Of a stretch of DNA of 64,000 nucleotides, positions 31,475 to 43,430 are shown in pieces. Under the pieces are notes generated by a model that saw only the letters and a list, made by a program, of their open reading frames with translations, made no database searches and had not been told where the DNA came from. A program made the position numbers and the translations under genes. This DNA comes from Isoetes taiwanensis (Eukaryota > Streptophyta > Lycopodiopsida > Isoetales > Isoetaceae), in NCBI GenBank assembly GCA_021234155.1, contig JAJEKV010000012.1, forward strand, positions 3,507,638 to 3,571,637. Direction: 5' to 3'. The number at the start of each line of letters is the position of its first letter. The first letter of the stretch is position 1.

Positions 31475-34120
31475 ATGGAAAGGGCCAAGTTGGCTGCAAA
31501 TATTACCTGTAACTTGCTGAAATGCAGGAAAGGTGGACACCTAAATCATGCCAAGCATGTCCATGGCCACATTTGCAATAGTGGTTTGGAAGCTCATGCA
31601 GCTATTGAAAACCACATTGTGCCTACCTTTGTAGGGTGTGGGAGTCTATCTGACGCTTTCTGGACTTTTAACAGGTTGATTTATCCAAACGAGCATTCCT
31701 GGACTTCCCTCATATTGGGTCACATTGAATGTGGGCAGTTCCATCATGCTCTTGATCTCTACCAGAAAATGCAAACAGATAGTATATCCCTAGCAGTTAT
31801 ACACTTACGGCTTTGCTGAGGGCTTGTGCAAAGTTGAAAAATGTGGAAAGGGGTAGAAAACTTCACATTGAGATCAGAACAAATGGATTTGATCAGGACA
31901 TTTCTGTTGGTAGCACGTTGGTTGACATGTATGCAAAATGTGGTTCACTCATGGAGGCACAGAAAGCCTTTGATGATCTTCCAACCCGAAATGTTGTGTG
32001 TTGGACCTCGCTAATTTCAGGATATGCTGAACACGGTTTTGGTCAGAAGGCTGGATAATTTTGAGCAGATGCAACTTGATGGCATATCTCAGATGCTGTC
32101 ACATCTGTATGCAGCTTGAGAGGTTGTAGTAGCATTGGGCTATATGTAAGGGCGAGATATACATTCTTTTTTTATTCTGCAACTGGGATTTCAAAGAGAT
32201 CTTCTTGTTGGTAGTAGTTTGATCGGTATGTATTGCAAAGGTGGTTCATCTTGGAGGCTGAGGAAGTCTTTAATAAGCTGCCAATTCAAGAGCTCATGTC
32301 ATGGAATAAACTTATTTTTAGGATATACAGAAAATGGTCTTCATTTGGAATCTGTGAGATGTTTCCAGCACTTGAGACTTCAAAGGAGCGTGTCTAAATG
32401 CTGCAACATTTATTTAAAAGTACCTTGAAGCATGTGGCAGCATGGGAGCTCCTAGACAAGGGTCCGGGAAATACACATTGAGGCGAGCGAAAAGGCATCT
32501 TGAGCAGTCTTTTGCTTAGTAGCACTTTGTAATCGACATGTATGCCAAATGTGGGTCACTTGTAGAAGCGCCAGGAACGTGTTTGTCAAGATGCCACTTC
32601 GAGATGCTGTCCGTGGACTGCAATGATTGCAGGGTATGCAGAAAATGGCTCTGCAGCGAAGGCTTTAAACTGCTATGAAGAGATGCTACTGGATGATATG
32701 CATCCAGATGCTGTTACTTTTATTTCCATTTTGAAAACTTGTGGCACCATAGGGCAGTAGACAAGAGTCGACAAATACATGCTGACATTATACAAAAAAG
32801 TTGGGAAAGGACACTTGTGTAGGGAAACACATTGGTTGATGTGTATGCTAAATGTGGCTCACTTGCAGAAGCACGAAAGTTTTTGAAAAGCTGGCAATTA
32901 GAAACATTGTGTCATGGACAACATTGATTGCTGGATATGTTGAAAATGGCCATGGTCTAGAAGCTCTAAAATGCTTTGAATATATACAATTGGAGTGCAT
33001 TATCTCCAAATTCTGTTCACGTTTATTTGGATTCTAAAGGCCTGTACAGCTGTAGGGGCCATAGATAGAGGTTGGCAAATATATAATGAGGCTTTACTAA
33101 GAGGTTTTGAACAAGATTCTGTAATTGGTGCTACTTTGATTGATATGTTTGTCAAAAGTGAAAAAGCTTGCTTATAGAGGCCAACAAATCTTTGAGAAGC
33201 TTCCTATTTGGGATATTGTGACATGGAACACAATGATTAAAGGATTTGGTATGAATTATGAAGGAAAAAGGCTGTGGAATGCTTTGAGAAAATGCAAGGC
33301 GAGGAATAAAAGCCAGACGCTACCACATTTGTATCTCTTCTCACAGCTTGCAGTCGTTCTGGCCTTGTGGTCAAGGGTCAGGAGTATTTTAAGGCAATGA
33401 TTGTAGCATATGGCATTGCACCAACAGGAGATCACTACTCTTGCATGATAGATCTTCTTGCACGCGAACAGGAAAGCTACCGCGAAGCTGAGAAACTGCT
33501 TGGAACTGCTCCTTTTCTAGCATCGGAGGAAGCATTAACAGCTTTGTTAAGTGCCTGTAAGACATATGGACAAGTAGAAGTTGGACTGAGATGTTTCCAG
33601 CATTTGGTGAAAAGCAATCCAGGACATGCTGCATCCTTTATCCAGATGTCTAATGTTTATCTGAAACGGTGGACAGTGGGATGATGCAAATACCATAGAG
33701 GAGATCAGGGGAACAATTGGGGGTAAAGAAAATCCTCAGGAAAGCATTAATAGAGGTGAACAGGTCCGCATGAATTTGTTGCAGAAGATAGCAGAACTGC
33801 AAGAATGCAGGAGCAATTGGCATCATAATGAAAGGTTGAGGGGCATGTGACAGTGCTTGATCTTGTCTTAAGACCCATTTCTGATGAGAAGAAAGAAGCT
33901 GCATTCTGTGGGCATGCAGAGAAATTAGCAATAGCTTTTGGGCTTCTTCACACACTCCACAGGGGCAGAGAGATTGCACATACTAAGAATCTAAGGATGT
34001 ATAAGGATTGACATAATGGGTATCCAAGACAGAGAAAATGAGAGATCATTTTCTCGACGAAAAATGGATCCATCATTTTAAAGATGGATTATGCTCTTGT
34101 GGAGATAAGTGGTAGTTCTT
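31475..34120 (+). pseudogene. PLS/DYW-type pentatricopeptide repeat (PPR) gene, decayed
   Basis: A run of PPR units in shifting frames. Examples: HIEIRTNGFDQDISVGSTLV with DMYAKCGSLMEAQKAFDDLP and NVVCWTSLISGYAEHG (31865-32040); MIAGYAENGSAAKALNCYEE (about 32620); SWTTLIAGYVENGHGLEALK (about 32910); VTWNTMIKGF (about 33220). The E domain follows (HYSCMIDLLAREQESYREAE, then ALTALLSACKTYGQVEVGLR, 33430-33600). Last is a degenerate DYW-region match (CGHAEKLAIAFGLLHT then GREIAHTKNLRMYKD, about 33910-34005). Plant genes of this class bind organelle RNA and the DYW domain edits C to U. Many frameshifts and stops, including around 31815, 32055 and 33175, make it a pseudogene. No introns are evident. 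Confidence 0.9.
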
Positions 34121-37100
34121 CATGAGCTCGATAGCTCAGAAGTATTATGGATCGTTGCTATACTGTAAACAAATATTTGTGTGCTCTTGTACTGGAAGGA
34201 GTTCAGAGAGTTGAAATTTATGTTCTTTCCTATCCATCATAAAATATTGAAGAAGGCAAGAGTTTAAGCAGCTGCAATTTGAGAGGTCATTAGGCTGGGA
34301 TTTATCCAGGTAAAGTTACAGGCACATCAAAGACGATCCCAAATTTTATTTGGTTGCAAGATAATTACCAGGTATTGGTTCTAAGGGAATGAGGTGAGCC
34401 TAGATGTGCAATGCTACTTTTCTAAAGCTTAGCATCATTTATAAAGGGCTCTGTACTCTCCAAGCTTGGGCCATTGCCTATATGCTTGTTATTGCAGGCA
34501 AGGGCCATTTCACACTCTCATAACGCACTTTCCACAATGGGAAGTGTGGTATATTGGCATTTTTCCCACGTGGGGATTCAATTCTTCATCATTGCACACT
34601 CTTACATTGTAGGCAAGGCCATTCCATACTCTTCAAGCTGGGGCTATTCCTAATTGCCCATAGGTGGCAATTTCCCATTTGGATGCAAGATATTTAAATT
34701 TTTTATTGATAAACAAGTCCCTTATTATTTAGGGACTGTATGAGGCCGATTGTGTATTACATCAGCAAACCTTTGTTAGGTCTATATTCATTGAGATTTT
34801 GATAAAGAGTTATGATGATAAAGAAGCAACAATCAAGAAATAATAATATAGTGGCAAGCAATCATATTATAGTTCAACCAAATTGTGTACATGAAATGAA
34901 ATTGCATGGCTGGAACTTCACTAAACTTTGATAGGTGTTACCTAAGTCAAAACTCAATTCTTGAATTCAATGAAGATTTGTCAATTCTCTTAAACTTTAA
35001 AGGGATGTCATGTTGAAAGCTTCTTGGAAGCTTCACATCAACGGGTGTTTAGGACGAGCCACTATTCATAAGGATTAGATCCTAAGACTTATGTGAAACT
35101 AGCAAATAATGAGGGCCTCTAGATATCTCGGCTTTTGAATTAAGCAAAGCTGCTTTTGTCTCATGTCCTGCAACTTTTGTTGTAGGCTCTGAAATTCTGA
35201 CAATATAATGTCCTCGCATTCCTTGATGCCATCAGAGCTTATGTCTAACTCTTGCACTTGCAGCTTCTGACAAAACGTCATGTGGGTCTAATAGGAACCT
35301 TTGAAGGTGCTACAATGTCACTTGAGGAATAACTTCTAGAAAAAAAAGCTCCTTGGCCCATTGAAAGGCCTTCAACCAGCTTGCCTTCTCCTCTTTGCTC
35401 ACCTTGTTTCCTTTGCTCTCAACCTGGCGATAGAGTGTTTAAGTTCCGTATTGACATAGAACTTCTTGAAGGGATGATATCTGCACCAAATTCAAACAGT
35501 ATTATCAAGTATTATCAAATGAAAGACTCAGATCACTATGTCGCTCACACAAGACAAACACTTAAAGTAAGTTTATTAGTTGAATACTTCCTTTGTGTGG
35601 CAAAGGTCGATAAAAGAAGAATTGGTCTTAAGTAGATTTGCAATGGCTATATTTTGTCAAAACCATAAGAAAATTAGAGCCACAAAAATGTCGTTGATGC
35701 TTGTTGGCAATGCCTGGCTAATGAGACTTCCATGCTTGATGTATGCCAGTCGTGATGATTTTGATGTAGGATAGTGGTACGCATGTTATCTTTATGCAGG
35801 AGAAAATAAATGAATCTTGTATATATACTCTTCACATCCCGGTAGACATGTTGTGGGAGAAGTTGTCAGGAAAGCTTTATTGACATAACCCGGAAAACCA
35901 TTCACACAATGGCAACTATTAACCTATATTTTTCGCGATGAGATTCACATATTAGTTCAAAATGATTGCAAGAATAATCTCATTAGGCTTTATCCTCTTA
36001 TCAATCCCGCGATATCAAAGTACTCAATGGCAAGTGTGGCTTTGCATCATTCTAGACATATCCTGTAATCATTGAGCTAAAGGGCCACCAAATGACTATG
36101 GCGGTTAAAAATTCTTCGTGCCTCTAAGGAAAAAAGATGTACTTGAGTGATGGGTCAATGCGACAATAGAATCTAGTCAATCACTAGTAAACGTGTGCAC
36201 AGCGTTGGCGAGCTAATGTCTGTCATGTGTCTCTGCTTTCGGCCTTTAACGTCTATCGTGCAACTCTCGACAACCGCGAGGTTGATCTTGTAAAAGGCGG
36301 ACATCATATGCTTTTGTACTTATTTTTGTTATTGAAGCTGTCTGGCAAGATTATCCTTCGATCTATGAACTTTGCATTAAAAGGATGTAGATTTTAGGTA
36401 GAAAATAATGCCTTATAAGAAATGTGGGGGAGAATTAAATTTATCTCTAGTAAATCATGGACCGGCATCGCCAGCATAAGTAGAGGCATGTGTTATTATG
36501 GGCCTTTATTGTAAGAGTGATGTCATGGATTTAGTAACATATGAATTGCCTTTGAGTGTAAAGCTATGTTTTTATTAAGCGGGATCAAACTTCAAGATTT
36601 GAGAAAATTTTGATAGCAGTGGGTTACACCATTTCCCGTTATCATATGGGCCAAAAAAACCAAAATATTTTACTAAAATCAAACTGTAATTAAGAACAAC
36701 TTAATCAGCATGCCATTGATCAACCACTAGGTCCCCACATCATAAACAATTCCACATTAGTTTTGATTCATGCTATAGATAATATGATGTACTATCTATC
36801 TATATACCTAATTCTCAAAATACAAACACACTTAGGTTACCCATGATAACTGCTTTTTAGATTGTGTGATTGGCAAAAAAGATATTAATTTCTTAATTTG
36901 GATATTCCAAATCAGAGTAAACAATGTTTAGAATATCATTCATTTTCATTTCATAGTTAGGATGGGGCAAAAGGTTTAAGTTCGCTGCTTAATGGATTTT
37001 GAGTGGGGATAATGACCTACCTTGTTAGTTGACATCCTTATTCTATTGTAACAAATGAAGAATGTTAAAGAAGCCATCCATTTTATACAACATTGTGTTA

Positions 37101-37900
37101 AATGCCTCTTATGAATAGTTGTGATTATTGTTTCATAAGCTATATATAATCAATGTTTTGCAAGGGGCTATAGGACCCATTGCTTAGTGGGACTCTTGGC
37201 ATGATGTATTTTTTCAAGAGGCTATAATTATGTAATATCAATGGTTATATAAGAAATGGAACCTTGCTACAACCATGCAATCTACTACAACATCGTCTCT
37301 ATTGAGTTTAGCAATCAGTCATTTCAATCAAGTGTTTTGCATGTCATTAGCTGTAGATGCAACAATTGGGTTGGAATCTACAACTATTCGACTTCAATGG
37401 TTGTCCTCTTTGCTCACCTTGTTTCCTTTGTTCTCGGTTGAAGGTAGAGAGTTTTAGTTGAAGGTAAGAGAGTTGAAGGTAGAGAGTTTCCTTTGCCACT
37501 ACATTAACGCAAAAAAGTATGGAAGTAAAATCATTAAGCATCCAAATGCACCATGTAGAGCAAAAACACGAACTATAACCTTTAAACCATTAATTGCAAA
37601 ACAAGAGCCATACAATCCCTTGAACTACAACGTATAAGAATAGATTCATCAGCCATGAATAAATGCACATGCCTCTCCACAATTCCATCATCACGTTTCT
37701 GAGACTACCCCATAAATAAACATATAGGAAAAACTTATAAATGCATGCAAGCGCAATAGATCTAAAAATATGCTCTAATCAAACAAACATAGAAAAACCT
37801 TGAGAAGTTGTAAAGAAACAAGGTAGCTATGGAAAGAAAAAAACAAGCACGAGAAGGAAATAAATATGATCGATGAATCAACACGGATAAAAGGTTTTAG
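34121..37900. other. intergenic, nothing recognised
   Basis: No domain recognised. Near 34460-34660 loosely repeated phrases occur (GCAAGGGCCATTTC; GGCAAGGCCATTCC). A 30-bp stretch containing CTCTTTGCTCACCTTGTTTC appears at about 35393 and again at about 37407. ORFs in this part are short and lack known motifs. Confidence 0.4.
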
Positions 37901-39850
37901 TCCATCACCCCTTTTTGCAAGGGTTTGGTGCTTTTAGTCCATTCTCTCAGCTTCTTCTAGTCGTGTTTCTTGGAATTCTGTATTCCATAATCTTCATCGA
38001 GTTATCTCTTAGGTTGTTCCTTCTGGCTGGTACCATTGTTCTATTTGCACTTTTTAGATCCACGTTAATTCTCTCACTTTTATTGCTCTATTGACCCGGA
38101 TTATGTTCTTTTTCTTTGACATTGCCCTATTTTATTACACCATTAATTTACTGTTCTTATCATTCATGTTGGATAGGTCCCATGTAAAGTCTTGCATCGA
38201 TGAACTTAGCCTTAGGTGTTCCCTTGCTCCTTTGCTTCTTTTGCACCTATTGTTCTCCTCTTATTTTAAGCGGGTTGGCAATAAGTCATGTTAGTCTCTT
38301 TAGTCATCGCCTCATGATTCCATCTTTCCTTTTGCTCTCAAAATGTCACACTTTTCCTTTAGTCTTTTATTATTATCATCTTTTTTTCGAGCGACCCATT
38401 TGTTTTGTCTACCCTTCAGCTATTATCCATTTTGTTTTCTTACTTATTTGCTCTGTCATGGCCATTGTTCTCAGGGTTCTATACATTTTATTGATTGCTT
38501 GATTTGTGTATTGCTTCATGATTGCATGTTCTCACATGTTATGTGTATTCATGTTTACTCGATGTCTTTTTGGGTCTATGATAGGGTTGTCCCTATTCAC
38601 CTGGGTTTTTCTTTTTTGTCTTTTCGTCTTGATTTTGGTTTTATTTAATTCTTTTTGTGCTTGATCAAGTTTTGGATCTTGTCATTATAATTGCGCCATA
38701 TATCATCTTTGTTGGAATCCTCCCCTTCTTGATGTTCCTCGGATATAGTTGGTTTTGTTCCTGTTTCTCGACTTTCGGATTCTCATTTGACTTGTTATGC
38801 ATCTTTGATCTTGTTTTTCCTCTTTCTCACATTCTCTTCTTTAACTCATTATCCCCTTATGGCTTCTTGTCTCGGTTGCACCCCTAGTCCATCTATTTTT
38901 CTTGATTTCGGCACTCTTCTTGGTTTCTTTTGATCCTTTTTTGTCCTTTTGTCCTCATTTGATTTGGTTTGCTGAGGTCTATTTTATCTTGGAAGCCTTA
39001 TTTCCCTAACTTGTTCATTGTGTTGCATTCTTTCTCTGCTTTCCATCCATTCTTCTTTATTTCATTTCACTCCTAATTGTTCCATTTATTTCTCCAATCC
39101 CTTTCCTCTATTTATTGATTCTTGCTTTTCCATTTCTCCATGTTGTTGATTCTCCCTAATTGTCTTCATGCTACATTGTTCTACTTTATTAGGTGCCACA
39201 ATTTTCTCCACTTGCTTGCATCTAGTTTCTATTTTTATTATGGGTTTCTTTCTACTTGCTAATTCTAGTTGCTCCCTATATTTTATTTACTCTTTCTCCA
39301 TTTGCATCATTGATTTATTTATACTCCACAGCCCATTCCATAAGTTATCGATAGACTCACTTCAGATCCCCGCGTTATGTGTTCCATTCTATTAGCCGGA
39401 TCACTTGATCCATGCCGGTGTCCATCCTTCCTTCCATTTCCGTTCCATATCCACCAGCCACAGCCTTCCACCTCCTTTCACTCATTCTAGTTTCTCTTGC
39501 TATAAGTGCTTCTTACATTTCCATGGGTTGAGAGTCTGTTTCCTTCAGTCTTGTTCCACATTTTTATCTTTTCTATAACTTCTTTTGTGTCCTTTGGCTT
39601 CTTGGTATTCCATTGCTTTATCTTTTTACCTTTCATGGACTGACTTTCTTGTGTCCCTTTGTGCTTCTCTTTTGTACTTCCTTTTTTTGCCCCTTGTTCA
39701 TCACTGGTCTTTTGCTTCTTTCTTTATCTTCCTTAGGATCTATTCTAGTCGTCCACAGATTTTTTGCCCCTTTTAACACCCTATTTTCCCTAGTCATCCT
39801 AGTTCCTTCATTCCTTGTTGAGTTAGATTCCTCTTCTATCTCTTGAATCA
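37900..39850. other. 2-kb tract with strong T/C bias on the + strand
   Basis: For almost 2 kb the + strand is dominated by T and C (words such as TTTCTT, CCTTT and CTTCTT) with few purine runs. The bias starts and ends fairly sharply, and flanking DNA is not skewed like this. Plus-strand ORFs here (38091-38887, 39168-39395, 39585-39846) translate as Phe/Leu/Ser-rich hydrophobic strings, a by-product of T-rich codons. Read on the minus strand the DNA would be A/G-rich and encode Lys/Glu/Arg-rich peptides (39884-39633). Either a decayed gene transcribed from the minus strand, an internal region of a non-autonomous retrotransposon, or a strand-biased tract. Confidence 0.55.
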
Positions 39851-40079
39851 GGACCCATCCTAGGAATGATTTAGTGGAAAACAATGTGGGAGTAAAACAA
39901 AAGGTGTCCTCAACACCTACATTATTTGGTCTTTTTTATGCAAGAATCTTTGGATCTTGGGACCATGATGGAGATGGGCGATCTATAAATGGGTATGTTC
40001 TTATGCTACTACTTTGAGACAAGCGGTTGAGCCGTGACATCCGCCGCGAGGGTAAACCCACCCAGATCTCGGGCCTCCA

Positions 40080-40350
40080 CGATTGATGATGTGGTATTGC
40101 TATCTAAGACATCTGAGGTTGCAACAACATTTAGATGCACTTTCATTATTTTGTGATGCAAAAGACATGCAAAGTTAATATGGGTAAGTCCAAAGTGATG
40201 ATGTGTTAGGGCAAATAAGGTGATCATTTTAAAAGTTCTATTATCAAAGGTGAACTTGTAGAAATTACCAATAGCTATAAGTACCTTAGGATATTAGTGG
40301 ATAAGCTACATTCCCATATTGCCTCAATAGGACTCAGATTCCAGGCAAGT
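40080..40350 (+). pseudogene. LINE reverse-transcriptase fragment
   Basis: Short, frame-shifted match to the palm region of LINE-type RT: DDVVLLSKTSEVATTF (about 40085-40132, including the catalytic DD), VNMGKSKVM (about 40175), then KGELVEITNSYKYLGILVD (about 40247-40300). The order and spacing fit plant LINE/RTE-like elements, where ADDV is followed by a VN-K-K segment and YKYLG. Only about 90 residues are left. Confidence 0.65.
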
Positions 40351-42590
40351 AGCAGGTAGGTTTTGAAACCCCCCCACCATTTAAAAAATCCAAGCCAGGG
40401 CTTGGAAGTTGACTATCAAAATTTTAAAGTTAAATATGAACATAGAGGGCGAGCTGACTTCACCTTGACAAGAAATTTGGAAGTCCGATTGCGTTTCGTA
40501 GGGCGACAGCCTAAGAGTCTAAATTGGAACAAGCGATTAGACAAAAAAAGTAAGCGATGGACTCAAACTGGCATGCATGCAGTAGTGTAGATGTGTGTAA
40601 AGTAGAATGTGGAACTTTAACGAAAAAAGAATGCTTTTATATAACACTAGTCAATCTAGATTTTGTATGGATGTAGTATGGGGATTCACAGTTGGCATTG
40701 AATACTTGGAAAAAGGTTGAGAAAGTTAAAAGAAATTCTTCGATAGAACTTTGAACAAAATGCAGAACCCTATGATATGATGTTGCTTGAGAATGTAGGA
40801 TGCCTGTGGAAGCCGAGGTGCTGGAAGGAGACTCCTTAATTATGTCTATAAGGTGTTGTATGTAGAAGTTTACCATGCTGGCTTTGGAGGAGACATGGGC
40901 TAAAGGGCTGATTCGCTGATACCACTAGGTGGATGAGGATGGGAATCGAATATTTATAATGATTTAGCTTGCATAAAGATGATATCCATACATGGAGTCA
41001 AAATAGATATTCTTCATAGGACATTAGAGATGGAAGCTGATAAAAAAGAGTTTTTATGGGACCATATTAATTCTACATTGAAAGGCAAAGTATTTGGCGG
41101 AGAGTTTCAAAGCACTAGATATGCCATCGCGGGACGAAAGCCATTATAGACTTGGTGTTGAAGTAGGCGGTGGAATGACATTCCTCATGAGCTTAGATGT
41201 GTAAGGTATGTGGCTTGAGGATACTTGTGAGATGAGAACATATGCTACATTACCATACTGAAGATATTGAAAGTATGATATTGTGTCTTGATGGCCTTTC
41301 TTTGATTTCAGGGATCGTGTTGGGAGATATGGCTATTGATATTTTTAGAACATAGGGATGATGTTTTAGAACCTTTAAAGTGAATGGAAGCTACTAATGC
41401 ATCATATGCGGAGGATGCGTTAGATAGAACCCTGTTCTTAATGTTGAGATATGGGATTGAACGTCTTATAGACCTAGCTGATCTCCACAAACGTAATAAT
41501 CAAAGAAATAGTCTGACCAAAAGATTTATCTCTGGACCTTAGTTTCCAAGGTCCAACTTTAATAATGCGATGCGGTATGCGTTTTACGTAACTTTGTCGT
41601 ACGTACGTAATAATGCATGGAACGTTTTTGGCATAGGCGACCAAGATCTTAGAAGAACATATTACATTTTATTCATCTGGGCATTTTATCATTGGTAAAA
41701 CACTAGTCTTGGGCATTATGTCTCGAGTTCAGTATAGTTTTGTCATATGGCATTTATATATCTATCTCTTTATTGGTATGACTTGTATATGATTGTACCG
41801 TATGTATCTGGCTCTTTGTTGGAATATGAAGCATATGTCGTGGTTCGTGAAAACCAAAGACATAGGTCTCTCTCGTTATGTTTGCAAATGCGTTTACAAG
41901 TTTTGTTTTGGATATGCGTCACCGTTTAGAATATGCGTAAAGATTGTGAAGGAGGGACACTTCTAATAATGTACTGAGGGGCTTGTCTAAACTAAAAGCA
42001 CTACCCTATTTGAAGACTATATACACGAATACTTATGGATAAAAGGGGCCACTATTTTACAAAAGAAAGCGTCAGAACGATCAAAATATGAATGGATGCT
42101 AAATCGAAAAAAGGAAAAAGTGACATAAACGCTTGTAGTTTCGACCCGGAAAAATCAAGGTGAGATTCTGAATACGACTTTTCTGACATCAACAATATGC
42201 GAAATCCAATTACCTTTTTTAAGATTCCAACTTCGATACATGGGTTTTCTTCATGGCGGGCAGTGGCTTTAGCTACGGAGGATCTAGATCTGATCTTGAC
42301 CTTGAGCCATGGCACAGGCGACAAACTAATCCCATTTCTTAAGAATAAGATAGAATGAGAATAGAATAGAATATGATTTTATAAGTCCACAACTATGCAT
42401 TTGAAGGTTTATCAGGAATCTCAAAGGGGTAAGAGCATCTAATCAGATAAATAATGGGGAATGAAACCTGGGAAACAAAACATTCGATGGCCTTACCAAA
42501 TAGGGGCAATGGCAAATGAAATAAATAGTTTAAAAGTTTGTATAATGGCAAAATAAAAAATAAAAAATAGGGTGCATAGTTAGGTATGTG
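40351..42590. other. intergenic, nothing recognised
   Basis: No recognised domain. A short ACGTACGTA patch lies near 41590-41612. ORFs are short and unsupported. Confidence 0.35.
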
Positions 42591-42599
42591 GTAGCCATG

Positions 42600-43430
42600 C
42601 CCCGGTTGATATTCTCAAAACCTTAGGAGAAATGCATTTCATATTTCAAAATCATGGCGCCTCAATCATAGCGAATATAAAGCGAAATGAATGAGAGGGT
42701 GCCAGGCTCCCGACGTATGATAAGGGGAATTAAATAAGGTCAATAGTCCGATATTTATGGTAGCAGGGTGCACCGTTTAAAATATAATAGCCAAAAATAG
42801 CAGTTCAGAAGAGTTTGATATGGATGTAAAAATAACAATTCATGGAAACCTTAGACCCATATATCCATAAAAATAATTAAATGGGTTTGTTATAAAAAAA
42901 CATAGATATGAATAAAAGTAAATCACATTAGCTCCACTTGGGTACATTAGTTAAGTAGTCTTCTTCGGGCATTGATTTTGGTAGAGATTCTTGCCCGTGT
43001 TTCATGTTCACAAGATCTTAGACAAGAAATGATCATACTAGTTGATATTCCTCAAAACCTTGGGAGAAATCTCAGTATTTCATATTTTCAAAATCATAAG
43101 CGCCTCGATCACTTCTTCGTCTCAATGAAATGAGAGGTGCCCTGGGAAGACTCTGGGCACTACAATTTGAATTAAGTAAGATCGATGAATCCGTGGTAGC
43201 CGAGGGAGGTGCCTGGGTTTAGAATATCTCAAATGTGAGTTCCAGGAGGGATTTGATACGGATGTAAAAACAATTCTGAAACCATAGACCCATATATTCC
43301 TAAAATAATTAGAATGGTTGTTATAAAAAAACATAGATTCTGATTAAAAATAATCCCGCATTAGTTCATGGGTCTGTATGGTTAAAGTAGTGTATTAGGG
43401 CGTTAAGTTATTTTGGTAGGGAGTTCGAAC
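42600..43430. repeat. diverged direct duplication, about 420-bp units
   Basis: Copy 1 (about 42600-42985) and copy 2 (about 43035-43430) share an ordered series of blocks: GTTGATATTC(C)TCAAAACCTT, then GGAGAAAT, CATATTT(T)CAAAATCAT, GGATGTAAAAA, AGACCCATATAT and GTTATAAAAAAACATAGAT. Many differences are one-base length changes in homopolymers. No coding content. Confidence 0.75.

Noticed and set aside
37256-37541. Overlapping short ORFs on both strands
   Set aside because: They are of 60-64 codons, mutually overlapping, and have no recognisable motif.
38091-39846. Series of plus-strand hydrophobic ORFs resembling membrane proteins
   Set aside because: They are short, lie in several frames, and are explained by the T/C bias of the strand, which yields Phe, Leu and Ser codons in every frame.
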